64,000 nucleotides of DNA from Flavisolibacter nicotianae (lineage in GTDB: Bacteria; Bacteroidota; Bacteroidia; Chitinophagales; Chitinophagaceae). Positions 35,902 through 45,699 of the stretch are shown piece after piece (position 1 is the stretch's first letter; every line of letters starts with the position of its first letter). Both the position numbers and the translations under genes were made by a program. The stretch covers positions 434,001 through 498,000 of the forward strand of contig NZ_RBCI01000004.1 of the NCBI RefSeq assembly GCF_003628535.1. The letters run 5' to 3'. The notes below the pieces were generated by a model, which saw only the letters and a program-made list of their open reading frames with translations, ran no database searches and was not told the origin of the DNA.

Positions 35902-37599
35902 ATGATGGTTATGAAAAAAAGTTACCTACCAAACGTTCTTTTACACAAAACAGTTCTTAGTTTTTTTACCGGCTTATTCCTGCTTAGCTTCAGCGCCAGA
36001 GCCAACAATTATTGGTTTAGCAGCACCTACAGCGGTGCCAATGAAGTGCCGCCAAACGCTTCCATAGCGTCGGGAATCATTGCCGGCACCTACAATGATG
36101 TCACCAACACGTTGACCTACACCATTTTTTTTAACGGGCTTAGTGCTCCTTCCATTGCCGCCCATTTCCATGCGCCGGCCCTTCCCGGTTTTTCCGCACC
36201 GGTTATCATTCCGCATGCCGGATTCCCGACCGGTGTAACGTCCGGTGTTTATTCGCACACCGATATCCTCTCAGACGCCCAGGAGGCCTGGTTGCTCAAC
36301 GGGCAGGTGTATTCGAATATTCACACCACGGCGTTGCCGGGCGGCGAAATAAAGGCCCAGCTCAACCCAACTGTCCTGGATGCCACCACCTATCCTTTTG
36401 TCAGTGTGTACAGGGGCTCCAATGAAGTGCCGCCCAATGCTTCACCTGCCATTGGCGTGATCTATGGCTCGTACAATAAAGTCACGAACATGATCTCGTA
36501 CACCATTCATTTCCGTGGCCTGACTGCCAACAGCACGGCAGCGCATTTCCATGCTCCTGCGCCTCCAACACAATCTGCACCCGTCATCATTCCGCATGCC
36601 GGCTTCCCGACAGGTGTGACAGCGGGAACGTATACACACACCGATATGTTGAGCGAAACACAGGAAGGATACCTGATGCAGGGATTGATGTATTCGAATA
36701 TTCATACCTCGACGTTGCCCGGCGGCGAGATCCGGGCACAAATCCTTCTTGGTGCAGCGGGTGATTGCGTTGCACCCACTTTCAAAAATGACCTGACCAT
36801 TGTGCTGGATGCCTCCTGCACCGGCAATGACGGGCTGATCTCCCTTATTCCCACCTCGGGCTCTGCACCGTTTATGTATTCTATCAACGGCGGCGCCACG
36901 TATGTGGACGGCCCTGCTGCCGGTTATTCCTTTATGAACCTGGCACCGGGCACGTACCAGTTGCGGCTGAAAGATGCAGGCGGTTGCGAGAGTGCCGTCA
37001 TAACCCGTGAGGTGCGCAAATTCTACGGCGGTCCGCTGTTCCGTAACGACGGCACCATTGTGCTCGATGCCAGCTGTGGCGCTAATGACGGCAACATCTC
37101 CATCATCCCCACCTGCGGGGCAGCACCCTTCCAGTACTCCCTAGACGGTGGAGTGACGTATGTAGAAGGTCCCGCAACCGGCTACACCTTCCAGAACCTG
37201 GCTGCCGGAACTTACCAGCTGCGGCTGAAGGATGCTTACGGAACCGAAAGTGCCATTGTCACAAGAGAAGTACGGAAGGATTACTATGGCCCTTGTGCCA
37301 CAGTTGCCACTGCTCGTCCAGCTGCCAGAGGTGCACAAGCCAAAGAAGGAGTAGCTACCCTGCAAGCTTATCCCAATCCTTCGCAAGGACGCTTCCAGGT
37401 GCAGCTGGGCCGAATCAAGGCTCCACGTATACAACTACAGGTGGTAGATGCAAGAGGCACCGTACTGCAACAAAGAACCCTTAATGGTGAACAAACCAGT
37501 GTAGTGGAGGTGGACCTCGCAGGCAAAGCCAAAGGCCTTTACCTGATCAGAGTGGTCAGCGACAAGGGCACCCAGCAAACCAAAGTGCTCCTCCAGTAA
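35902..37599 (+). CDS. CHRD-domain secreted protein with T9SS C-terminal sorting domain
   Basis: 565 residues (562 if the third ATG at 35911 is used). A signal peptide ends near SFSARANN. Two CHRD domains follow at about 30-150 and 160-280, each with YSGANEVPPN or YRGSNEVPPN at its start, AAHFHAPA in the middle, and IHTTALPGGEIKAQL or IHTSTLPGGEIRAQI at its end. Two tandem 75-residue units then carry a VLDAS(C)xxxDG(x)IS pattern and GTYQLRLKDA. The last 80 residues (AYPNPSQGRFQVQL to QTKVLLQ) are a type A sorting domain, so the protein should be secreted by the type IX system. CHRD domains bind proteins or lipids in other settings; the role here is unknown. Confidence 0.85.
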   Translation: MMVMKKSYLPNVLLHKTVLSFFTGLFLLSFSARANNYWFSSTYSGANEVPPNASIASGIIAGTYNDVTNTLTYTIFFNGLSAPSIAAHFHAPALPGFSAPVIIPHAGFPTGVTSGVYSHTDILSDAQEAWLLNGQVYSNIHTTALPGGEIKAQLNPTVLDATTYPFVSVYRGSNEVPPNASPAIGVIYGSYNKVTNMISYTIHFRGLTANSTAAHFHAPAPPTQSAPVIIPHAGFPTGVTAGTYTHTDMLSETQEGYLMQGLMYSNIHTSTLPGGEIRAQILLGAAGDCVAPTFKNDLTIVLDASCTGNDGLISLIPTSGSAPFMYSINGGATYVDGPAAGYSFMNLAPGTYQLRLKDAGGCESAVITREVRKFYGGPLFRNDGTIVLDASCGANDGNISIIPTCGAAPFQYSLDGGVTYVEGPATGYTFQNLAAGTYQLRLKDAYGTESAIVTREVRKDYYGPCATVATARPAARGAQAKEGVATLQAYPNPSQGRFQVQLGRIKAPRIQLQVVDARGTVLQQRTLNGEQTSVVEVDLAGKAKGLYLIRVVSDKGTQQTKVLLQ

Positions 37600-37622
37600 G
37601 CTTACCTTTCTTTTTAAACTGC

Positions 37623-37652
37623 AACTCCCAACCGCCTGTTGGGAGTTTTTTT
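37623..37652 (+). terminator. Strong terminator after the CHRD gene
   Basis: Perfect 10-bp stem AACTCCCAAC / GTTGGGAGTT with loop CGCCT and a 7-T tract, 24 bp past the stop. Confidence 0.9.
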
Positions 37653-37702
37653 ATTCACATCGAAATCCAGTAAGCGCAGCCTGTTTCGGCCGACCTTTTC
37701 TG

Positions 37703-40700
37703 TCAGATTGCTTTTTTCGTTTGCCTGGCAGGAAGGCGGATCAGGAAGGAAGCGCCCTGCCCCGGCCTTCCCGTTGCCTCGATCGATCCACCGTGGCGTT
37801 CGACGATCCGCTTGCAAAGCGAGAGACCCAGCCCCGTTCCTTCAAAATGATCTTTGGAATTCAGGCGGGTAAAGCTTTCAAAAATCTTTTCCGCGTAGGC
37901 CTGGTCAAAGCCAATCCCGTTGTCGTCCACGCGGATGCTGATCCATTCTTCACCGGCAGCCTGGAAGCTTTCCGCACCAATGCGCATGTCCGGCGGCACG
38001 TCGGGTTTGGAAAATTTAAGAGAGTTGTTCACGAGGTTGTAAAACAACTGGTAAAGTAAGACAAACGACCCATCCACCACCGGCAGGTTTTCGTACCGGA
38101 TCACTGCTTTTTTCTGTGAGACCAGGATCTCCAAATCGGTTTCGATGCTTTGCAAAACCGTTTCCAGCGAAACCGGCTCGATGACCTGCTCACTGGTATT
38201 GATCACAGAATAATTGAGCACGCCTTCCACCATGGCAACCATGCGATCCGAGGCTGAGTTGATCTTTTGCAAAAAGGTGCGGGATTTTTCCGAGAGTGAA
38301 TTTTCCGGGTCATCGGCCAGGCGCCCCGTAAAGGTTTTGATCTTGCGCAGGGGTTCTTTCAGGTCATGACTGGCGACGTGGGCAAACTGCTGCAACTCGT
38401 TGTTGGATCGTTGCAGGGAAAGGTTCAACTCCGACAGTTCCGCGGTTCTTTTTCTCACCTCTTCTTCCAGTATGGTTGCCTGCTCTTTTGCTGCATGAAT
38501 ATCGGTTGCGCTCCCAAACCATTTCACGATCGTCCCGTTTTCGTTCCTGAAAGGCAGGCCGCGGCTCAAATACCAGCGATAAGTACCATCGTTCATCTGG
38601 ATCCGGTGCTCCACCTGGTAAACGGTCCCGTTTTTCACCGCTTTTCTCCAGGCCTGTTCTGTGGCCGCTGTGTCGTCGGGATGCGTAAGCCCCTGCCAGA
38701 ACCAACTACCGTCTTCTTTTTTATGAGCGCCTGCCACTTCGGTGATGCGGTCGTTGTAATAAATCACCCGGCCATCGGCTTCCGCTACCCAAACCAGTTG
38801 CGGCACCGCATTGGCCAGTTCAGCCAGTTCTTTTTCACTTTGCTCGATCTTTCTCCGGGCTATCACCTGATCGGTTACATCGATTCCCACGGCAATGATT
38901 CCTTCTACCTCGCCGGTGGTGTTGCGCAACGGCTCATAAATAAAATTGATGAACCGGTTTTCGGGCTTTCCGTGGCGGATCAGTGTCAACGGCATTTCAT
39001 TTGCCTTAAACCCGGTGCCGCTGAAAACGCCATTAAATATTTCTTCGAAGCCCTGTCCCTGTAATTCGGCAAAGGCTTCCAGGGCAGGTTTGTTCATCAC
39101 TTCTTCATACGATTTGCCCCACAATTCGAGCGCCTTTGTATTGGCCAATTCAATCACAAAATCGTTGCCCCGCAAAATTGCCATGGCAACGGGTGATTGT
39201 AGGAGACTATTCCGCAAATTGTTCTCCGCAGCCTTCCGGCTTTCAGCGATCTTGATATTGGTATCCACTCTTGCCAGCAGCTCCTTTGCAGAAAACGGTT
39301 TTACCAGATAGTCATCGGCGCCGGCTTCCAGTCCCTCCACCTTTGCTTCTTCGCCGGCCCGTGCCGACAAAAAGACAACCGGTAGCGTTTTCACATCCGG
39401 ATGCCTGCGTATTTTTTGAAGCAGGCCGATTCCATCCAGTCGCGGCATCATGATATCGGAAAGTAAGAGATCAGGTTTGTCCTGCATTAATTTGCGGAAA
39501 GCATCTTCACCATCCACAGCGGTCGTTATATCAAACTGCGGTGTAAGCAGCCTTCGCACATAATCCCGCATATCCGCATTGTCATCGGCTAGCAGCACTT
39601 TGTATTTCTTTCCGGATTTGTTCTGCTGATAAGAAAAACTGTCTTCGTTCACCTCTGCTTCAACTGCTGCCTCTTCGGCCGGAAGCCATTTCTTCGCCTC
39701 TTCCACAAAGGAAACGGCTGTCTGCGAAAGCGAGACATTGCCTTCCTGCCCTACAATCTTATCCGCCGGCAGGTGCGCCTTGCCGGTTGGAATGGAAACC
39801 GTGAATATGGAGCCCTTCCCCGGCTGGCTGTCGACGCTGATGGTGCCGCCATGCAATTTCACCAGTTCTTTCACCAGGGCAAGGCCAATACCGGTTCCTT
39901 CCTGGCTTCTTCCCTGGATGTTTTCGATGCGGTGAAATCGGTCGAAAATTTTGCTTTTTTGGTCTTCCGGAATGCCCACTCCCGTATCGGAAACTGACAG
40001 CTCCAGCCTGGCATTCACTTCGGCCACCCGTATGGCGATCTGCCCTTCCCTGGTGTATTTAAAAGCATTGGAAAGAAGGTTCAAGACAATCTTTTCCCAC
40101 ATATCCGGGTCGACATATACATTGGCTTTCACGTTCGTGCAGCTGAAGTGCAACTGCAGGCCGGCTTTTTCGATCGCCGATCGAAAGGTGCTTGCCAGTT
40201 CCTTCGTAAACAGACAAATATCTACAAGGCTGTATCGACCTTCCACCCTGCCGGCCTCGATGCGGGAAAATTCCAGCAGCGTGTTCACCAGTCGTTGCAT
40301 GCGAAGTGCATTGCGAAAAGCGACATCCGCACGGACCTTGTTATCCGAAATCGTTGCGGGATCGTGTAAGATTTCTTCAATGGGACCCAGCAGCAGGGTG
40401 AGTGGCGTTCTGAACTCGTGACTGATATTGGAAAAAAAGGTTGTTTTGGCCCGGTCGATTTCGGCCAGCGCTTCGGCGCGTTTTCTTTCTTCTTCCAACA
40501 CGTGAACTTCGGAAAAGGAGGTTGCAATCTGGTCGGCGATGAGCGAGAAGAAACTGCTGTACTTTTCGTCGAGCAGGCGGTAGGGATTTATACCCACTAT
40601 CAACATGCCGTGAATGTCTTTCATCCCCGCCTGTAAAATCGGTATTACGATGCACTTGTTGGGCGGAACTTCCCAGGTTCCTTTAGGCAACTCTCCAAAA

Positions 40701-41500
40701 TCTTTTTTCAAGCCCTCATAGACCTGTGGCTGCCGTAGCGACAGGGTCTTGTTAATAGCCAAGGTGATCGGACTGCCACCGGACAGGTCCACCTCCTTTT
40801 GGATAATCTTTTCGGCTGCACCCAACGGCGTCGAATGCTCGAGGACGGCCTTTCCATCCCGAACCAGCCGGAAGAGCGCAAAGGGGAAATCATGCGGATT
40901 CTCCGTCAGGGTAGCGATGGTTTTTTCGATGACCTCGCGGCTGCTTTTGCAATCGGCCAGCCGTTTGCCCAGGTGTGTTAATGTGCGGAGCTGCCGTTCG
41001 CTGATGATCTTGTCCGTGTCGTCGGTATTGGCACAAAACATCCCGGCCGTACGGCCGTCGTCGCCGGGGATGGGCGTGTAGGAAAACGTATAGTAGGTTT
41101 CTTCTGCATAGCCGTTGCGCTCCATGATCAGTAACTGCGACTCTACATAAGTGCCCTCGTCTTTTTCCATGACCTGCCGGAGCATGGGCTCAATGTCTTT
41201 CCAGATATCTTTCCACACCACGGATGCGGGTTGTCCCAGTGCCCAGGGATGTTTGCCACCGACAATGGCTTTATAGGGATCGTTGTAAAACTTGATCAGG
41301 TCTTTGCCCCAGCCAATCCAAATGGGCTGGCGGGACGTGAGCATGATGCGAAGACAGGTGCGAAGACTTTGCGGCCATGTTTCGACAGGACCCAGCGGCG
41401 TTTTCGACCAGTCGTGGTTTCTAATTCGTTCTCCCATTTCACCGCCACCGGCCAAAAATTCGGGTACAGATGGCTGCCTGCCAAAAGAAGTTGCTTGCAT
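37703..41500 (-). CDS. Soluble hybrid sensor kinase with two histidine-kinase cores and an internal receiver
   Basis: 1265 residues and no membrane helix, so cytoplasmic. Order: N-terminal PAS-like region (about 20-165), GAF-like region (about 170-335), first HisKA with SNISHEFRTP (His361) and its ATPase (DTGVGIPED, GTGIGLALVKEL). A receiver follows at about 633-750 with DIMMPRLDG (phospho-acceptor Asp682) and Lys in VKPFSAKEL. Then come two PAS/PAC domains (about 755-885 and 890-1005) and a second HisKA with HVASHDLKEP (His1045) and ATPase (DNGIGFDQ, GTGLGLSLCKRI). Both kinase cores appear complete. No DNA-binding domain is attached. The neighbours are an alpha-amylase (153 bp upstream) and another sensor kinase; no cognate regulator is in reach. 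Confidence 0.88.
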   Translation of the reverse strand: MQATSFGRQPSVPEFLAGGGEMGERIRNHDWSKTPLGPVETWPQSLRTCLRIMLTSRQPIWIGWGKDLIKFYNDPYKAIVGGKHPWALGQPASVVWKDIWKDIEPMLRQVMEKDEGTYVESQLLIMERNGYAEETYYTFSYTPIPGDDGRTAGMFCANTDDTDKIISERQLRTLTHLGKRLADCKSSREVIEKTIATLTENPHDFPFALFRLVRDGKAVLEHSTPLGAAEKIIQKEVDLSGGSPITLAINKTLSLRQPQVYEGLKKDFGELPKGTWEVPPNKCIVIPILQAGMKDIHGMLIVGINPYRLLDEKYSSFFSLIADQIATSFSEVHVLEEERKRAEALAEIDRAKTTFFSNISHEFRTPLTLLLGPIEEILHDPATISDNKVRADVAFRNALRMQRLVNTLLEFSRIEAGRVEGRYSLVDICLFTKELASTFRSAIEKAGLQLHFSCTNVKANVYVDPDMWEKIVLNLLSNAFKYTREGQIAIRVAEVNARLELSVSDTGVGIPEDQKSKIFDRFHRIENIQGRSQEGTGIGLALVKELVKLHGGTISVDSQPGKGSIFTVSIPTGKAHLPADKIVGQEGNVSLSQTAVSFVEEAKKWLPAEEAAVEAEVNEDSFSYQQNKSGKKYKVLLADDNADMRDYVRRLLTPQFDITTAVDGEDAFRKLMQDKPDLLLSDIMMPRLDGIGLLQKIRRHPDVKTLPVVFLSARAGEEAKVEGLEAGADDYLVKPFSAKELLARVDTNIKIAESRKAAENNLRNSLLQSPVAMAILRGNDFVIELANTKALELWGKSYEEVMNKPALEAFAELQGQGFEEIFNGVFSGTGFKANEMPLTLIRHGKPENRFINFIYEPLRNTTGEVEGIIAVGIDVTDQVIARRKIEQSEKELAELANAVPQLVWVAEADGRVIYYNDRITEVAGAHKKEDGSWFWQGLTHPDDTAATEQAWRKAVKNGTVYQVEHRIQMNDGTYRWYLSRGLPFRNENGTIVKWFGSATDIHAAKEQATILEEEVRKRTAELSELNLSLQRSNNELQQFAHVASHDLKEPLRKIKTFTGRLADDPENSLSEKSRTFLQKINSASDRMVAMVEGVLNYSVINTSEQVIEPVSLETVLQSIETDLEILVSQKKAVIRYENLPVVDGSFVLLYQLFYNLVNNSLKFSKPDVPPDMRIGAESFQAAGEEWISIRVDDNGIGFDQAYAEKIFESFTRLNSKDHFEGTGLGLSLCKRIVERHGGSIEATGRPGQGASFLIRLPARQTKKAI

Positions 41501-41652
41501 GGTTAAGGTAATCGTGCCGAAAAGTACGAATTACCAAACGATTTAATTGGATGTTTCTAGTCTCATTTTCTGCCGCTTTGCTGCCACCAGGCTTCAGTTG
41601 CAACCTGCTTCTTGCGAACGACAGAGATCCTGATACCTGTGTCCGGCGAGGG

Positions 41653-43164
41653 CTAACCGATGGCCAGCCGCGGAAGCAGGTCCTTGCTGACCCAGACGGA
41701 TAACGATCCGCCCGGGCAATAAAATTCCGCTTCACCATTTTCCCCGATCAGGATCTCCTGGGTTTCGTGCTGCAGGGCATCGACGAATGTTTTGCCGGCC
41801 TGGTGCAAGCCAACGAACATCTGCTTGCTGCCCGGATCTCCATTCGATACAACCACGGCGCAGCCGCTGTCCGGCACTGCCTCGTCGCCTTCCCTTGTCC
41901 AGCCCACGCAATTCGGGTGATCAAAATAGTCGTGCTGCGCTCCATAGGATGCTTCTTTGCGCAACTTGCATAACAGCGGCAGGCTTGCCAGGGAAGGCAT
42001 CACGATGTGGTAATCGTTTCCATCCTGGCCTTTGTCGGTGTACTCGGCACTGTACAGGTCGGGATAAAAAATACAGGGATAGCCTTTTTCCCGCAGCAGG
42101 ATCAGTGCGTAGGCAATCGGTTTGAACCAGGGCTCAACGGGAGCTTCCAGGGCTTGTAAGGGTTGCGTGTCGTGGTTGGCCACCAATGTCACGGCCAGGT
42201 GCGGCATCGTTGCCACCAGCGTATCATCGAAAATGGTGCGGAGATCGTAGTCACGTCCCTGTTTGGAGGCTGTATGGAGGCGATGATGCAGGGCGGCATC
42301 AAAAAGGGAAAGTTTTCCATCTGTCGCTTCAATGTATCGCAGCAAGAGTGGCAGGTCGCCCGGCGCCCAGTATTCGCCAACCGCAAAGAGTTCGCGGCCG
42401 GACATATCCCGCATGTAGGCCAGCCACTCGTTGTAAAACTGCGGGGCGATGTGTTTGACAGCATCGAGTCGCATGCCGTCAAAATGCGTTGTTTCATAAT
42501 ACCATTTGCCCCAGGTTTTCAATTCTTCCCGTACGGCCGGATTGCGAAATTCAATGTCGCAAAACATCAGGTAATCGTAGTTGCCTTTTTCATCGGTCAG
42601 CATTTCTTCCCATTCCAGGCCATATTCATTGATGATGTTGAAGATGCCGTTCTCTCCCCGCAGGTGATCGTAGTCCACGCCGGAAAAGCACGTATGGTTC
42701 CATTCGAAATTCGAATACTTTCCCTTGCGTGCCGGATAGGTAAATTTCGTATAGGCTTCAATGTCGTAGGGCTCACCAATGGCTTCGTTGCGGTTGTCGG
42801 GATTCATGCGCAGCACCTGGATCAATTCCGTTTCGTCGCCGCCGCCCAAATGATTGACAACGATGTCCACGTAAACCTGGATCTTTTCGTTGTGCAAGGC
42901 TTGTATCGCTGCCAGGTATTCGTCCCGCGTGCCGTATTTGGTACGCACCGACTCCTTACTGTTGAATTCTCCCAGGTCGTAGAGATCGTAAACATCGTAG
43001 CCGATGGAATGTGCGCCCTGGGTTCCCTTGTAGGCTGGCGGCAGCCACAGTGCGTTGATTCCAATGGCAGCAAGCCTGGGTGCTTCTTCTCTGACTTTTT
43101 TCCATAAACTTCCATCGTTGGGATAGTACCAATGGAAGTATTGCATCATTGTTCCGTTTTGCAT
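41653..43164 (-). CDS. GH13 alpha-amylase, cytoplasmic type
   Basis: 503 residues without a signal peptide, opening with GTMMQYFHWYYPNDGSLWKK as in cytoplasmic GH13_5 amylases (AmyS group). The four conserved regions are seen: DIVVNHLGG, GMRLDAVKHI (nucleophile Asp), FAVGEYW (acid/base Glu) and VANHDTQP (third Asp). It should hydrolyse internal alpha-1,4 bonds in glycogen or imported maltodextrins. The ATG at 43164 is used; MMQ six residues in is an alternative. It is divergent from the sensor kinase at 43523 and 152 bp upstream of the hybrid kinase on the same strand. Confidence 0.9.
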   Translation of the reverse strand: MQNGTMMQYFHWYYPNDGSLWKKVREEAPRLAAIGINALWLPPAYKGTQGAHSIGYDVYDLYDLGEFNSKESVRTKYGTRDEYLAAIQALHNEKIQVYVDIVVNHLGGGDETELIQVLRMNPDNRNEAIGEPYDIEAYTKFTYPARKGKYSNFEWNHTCFSGVDYDHLRGENGIFNIINEYGLEWEEMLTDEKGNYDYLMFCDIEFRNPAVREELKTWGKWYYETTHFDGMRLDAVKHIAPQFYNEWLAYMRDMSGRELFAVGEYWAPGDLPLLLRYIEATDGKLSLFDAALHHRLHTASKQGRDYDLRTIFDDTLVATMPHLAVTLVANHDTQPLQALEAPVEPWFKPIAYALILLREKGYPCIFYPDLYSAEYTDKGQDGNDYHIVMPSLASLPLLCKLRKEASYGAQHDYFDHPNCVGWTREGDEAVPDSGCAVVVSNGDPGSKQMFVGLHQAGKTFVDALQHETQEILIGENGEAEFYCPGGSLSVWVSKDLLPRLAIG

Positions 43165-43522
43165 GGCTCTGTTCTCTAAAAAATTGTGCTAAGAAAGGTA
43201 CACATCATTTGTGCAAACCGGCCAGGCTGGAAACATGAAATTCATCATATCCTCCCGCTTTATGCAATGAAAGCCGGATTCGTTTTTCGCAGCGAAACAC
43301 AAACCAGCCTCCGTACCTTTGCCATACGAATGCAAGGCTTGTACTGCAAGCCAATGTTGGTCAATCATGATTCACGTCCCTATCGATACCTACACAAAAC
43401 GCTGCACAACGACGAAAGTTCAATGGATAAGCCACCTCCAGGCCAGTGATTCCGTCGGAAAAGAAAAATGTTCAGTACATTTTAAAATGCGGTAAGCCTC
43501 TTTCGGAAGACAATCAACAGAA
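43165..43522. other. Divergent intergenic region between amylase and sensor kinase
   Basis: 358 bp between divergent start codons. A TACCTTTG (43314-43321, plus strand) fits TAnnTTTG but lacks a clear -33 partner. It is followed by a 39-codon open frame (MQGLYCKPMLV...) that I judge not to be a gene. Promoters of both genes must lie here. No terminator or RNA was seen. Confidence 0.4.
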
Positions 43523-45058
43523 ATGATCGTCTGCACTGTTTCCAAACACAAAAATGGTAAAATGAGAACTCCCGGCTTTTTCGATGAATTGAATTTTTAT
43601 CAGCATTTGCAGAACACCCCGTTGGGCATTGTTGGCCTGACACCCAGCCTGGAAATCAGTTACTGGTCGGACGGGGCAGCGGGAATTTTCGAATGGGAAG
43701 AAACAGACGTCTTGCACCAGCCAATTTCCCAGCTGCATTTTGTTTTTGAAGAAGACCGGGAAAAGGTTCATCAAAAATTTGCGGAAATCCTCGACGGCAC
43801 CATCAGCAGTAACCGTTGCACCAACCGAAATTATACGAAAAGTGGACGAGTCATTTATTGTGAATGGTATAACTCTGCCCTGAAAGATACCAGCGGCAAG
43901 GTTACAAGTCTTTTATGTTTTGTTTACGAAACAACCCACTTAAACAAAATTGTCCAAAAACTCGAACACAGCCAGGGCCAGCTTTCGCTGATCTACAACA
44001 GCGCCATCGATCCCATGTGGCTGATCAGTATCGAAGACGGTGAACGGTTCCGGTTCGAAAGCATCAACACCGCGTTTACCGATGTCACGGGTTTGAAAGC
44101 CGAACAGGTCGTGGGCAATGTCATTGAAGATGTGTTGCCGGTTACCTCGCACCAGTTGGTCAGGGAAAAATACACAGAAGCCATGCAGAGCGGGAAGATT
44201 GTCGACTACATCGAGATCGCCGTTCACCCGGCCGGCAAACGCGTTGGCGAAATCCGTGTGATTCCGGTAAAGGACAAGGCCGGACGCATCACAAAAATTG
44301 TGGGCATTGCCCATGATATCACGGAAAAAGTTGCGTTGCAAAAAAAGCTGGACGAGGAGCGTGACCTCTTGAACAAGCGGCTTACAGCGGCGGCCATCAA
44401 AAGCCAGGAACTCGAACGGAACACCCTTGGATGGGAACTGCACGACAATGTAAACCAGGTGCTGACCACCGCGAAACTCTACACGGAATTGTGTGCGGCA
44501 AGAGTGGTGGATCTCGACGTATATCTCCCGAAATGCACGGCTATTTTAAATGACACGATCAACGAAATCCGTCGCATCTCCAAACACTTGGCAGCGCCAT
44601 CCTTCGGCACCGTCGAAATTGCAGAAGCGATGAAAGACCTGGCCGAGTCGGTACGCCTGACGCAGAAACTGGAATTGGAACTCGAGCTTCCGCCACACTG
44701 CAACGACGCGATAGATGAAGATTTGCAACTGGCAACTTATCGCATCGCCCAGGAGCAGCTGACCAATGTTTTGAAACATTCCCAAGCCAGCCACGTGCTG
44801 GTACGGCTGACCTGCACGGCCAATGCGCTTACCCTGGTCATCTCTGATAATGGGATCGGGTTCGATCCAAAGCAAAAAGCAAACGGCATTGGCATCACCA
44901 ATATGATCAACCGAACCAACCTTTTTAACGGTGAATTTTTACTGGAGAGTGAACCTGGAAAAGGTTGCACAGTGACCGTTCGGTTCCCGGTGAACGAAAA
45001 TCACGGCAGGTATACATCGATCATCAAAGAGACGGTGAACAGGCAGGAGAATGCCTGA
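43523..45058 (+). CDS. PAS-domain sensor histidine kinase of the NarX/LytS-like HisKA_3 type
   Basis: 511 residues (498 if the ATG at 43562, MRTPGFFDEL, is used). No membrane helix is visible. Two PAS regions (about 25-140 and 150-272, the latter ending GIAHDITEKVALQKK) precede the dimerisation motif ERNTLGWELHDNVNQVL, with the phospho-acceptor His307, as in kinases that pair with NarL-type regulators. The ATPase has DNGIGFDP and GIGITNMINRTNLF and ends in GCTVTVRFP. The signal is unknown. The NarL-type partner is not in the window. The convergent neighbour is uspA. Confidence 0.85.
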   Translation: MIVCTVSKHKNGKMRTPGFFDELNFYQHLQNTPLGIVGLTPSLEISYWSDGAAGIFEWEETDVLHQPISQLHFVFEEDREKVHQKFAEILDGTISSNRCTNRNYTKSGRVIYCEWYNSALKDTSGKVTSLLCFVYETTHLNKIVQKLEHSQGQLSLIYNSAIDPMWLISIEDGERFRFESINTAFTDVTGLKAEQVVGNVIEDVLPVTSHQLVREKYTEAMQSGKIVDYIEIAVHPAGKRVGEIRVIPVKDKAGRITKIVGIAHDITEKVALQKKLDEERDLLNKRLTAAAIKSQELERNTLGWELHDNVNQVLTTAKLYTELCAARVVDLDVYLPKCTAILNDTINEIRRISKHLAAPSFGTVEIAEAMKDLAESVRLTQKLELELELPPHCNDAIDEDLQLATYRIAQEQLTNVLKHSQASHVLVRLTCTANALTLVISDNGIGFDPKQKANGIGITNMINRTNLFNGEFLLESEPGKGCTVTVRFPVNENHGRYTSIIKETVNRQENA

Positions 45059-45178
45059 GAACTTCTTCATACCCCGAAAGGGGTAGATATAAACATCTTT
45101 GCAAACATGTTGATTTCACCCCCCCCCGTTTAGGGGATTGGTCCTCTTTCTACCAGCGGTAATTTGTTTGTTGGCGGC

Positions 45179-45616
45179 TTAATGCCGGCCCTTGTTGAAG
45201 GGCACAACCAAAACCGGTACCGGGGAATGACGGACCACGTATTGCGCCGTTCCGCCCATGAGAGCATGGTACAATCTTCCCCTGCCGTGCGTACCCATTA
45301 CAATCATGGTGGCCCTGGCTTCGATCGCCTGTTCAACAATGTCACGCTGTGGGTCACCAATACAGACAAGCGTTTGTATGGCAATAACCGGGTGGTTGTT
45401 TTTGATTTCTTCCAGCTCCTGCTCCGCCAAATATTTCCGAGCCGCCCACTGATCCGAAAAAATCATCCCGTTGTCGGGCGGAAAATACTCCAGGTTTTTA
45501 TTGATGATGACCACCAACTGCACCCGGGCATTCATTTTCTTCGCAAGGTCAAAACCGGTCTTCAGCACTTCCTCTTTCATTGTGCCCAGGTCAGTTGCAA
45601 CAAGCAGGGTATCCAT
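45179..45616 (-). CDS. Universal stress protein, UspA family
   Basis: 145 residues, one Usp domain. The N-terminus MDTLLVATDLGTMKEEV holds the first beta-strand and the Asp that contacts nucleotide. The C-terminal ATP-binding motif reads MGTHGRGRLYHALMGGTA (G-2x-G-9x-G-(S/T)) and the end HSPVPVLVVPF closes the fold, so it belongs to the ATP-binding group. It is on the same strand as the efflux operon, 83 bp downstream of the permease gene, and may be read through from it. Confidence 0.85.
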   Translation of the reverse strand: MDTLLVATDLGTMKEEVLKTGFDLAKKMNARVQLVVIINKNLEYFPPDNGMIFSDQWAARKYLAEQELEEIKNNHPVIAIQTLVCIGDPQRDIVEQAIEARATMIVMGTHGRGRLYHALMGGTAQYVVRHSPVPVLVVPFNKGRH

Positions 45617-45699
45617 AAATTTTTTTTAATCGTTCTAAAAGATTTTACCCGCACCGGCCAGGCTTTCGAACGCAGCAGGCGACAACGCGACGATTTTTC

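Noticed and set aside
42163-43107. Plus-strand open frame of 314 codons within the amylase gene
   Set aside because: Antisense to all four GH13 motifs; no signal or domain of its own.
45070-45085. Hairpin TACCCC-GAAA-GGGGTA and nearby C9 tract
   Set aside because: No T-run follows the hairpin, and the C-tract (45119-45127) lies between convergent gene ends, so neither a terminator nor a phase-variation switch is supported.
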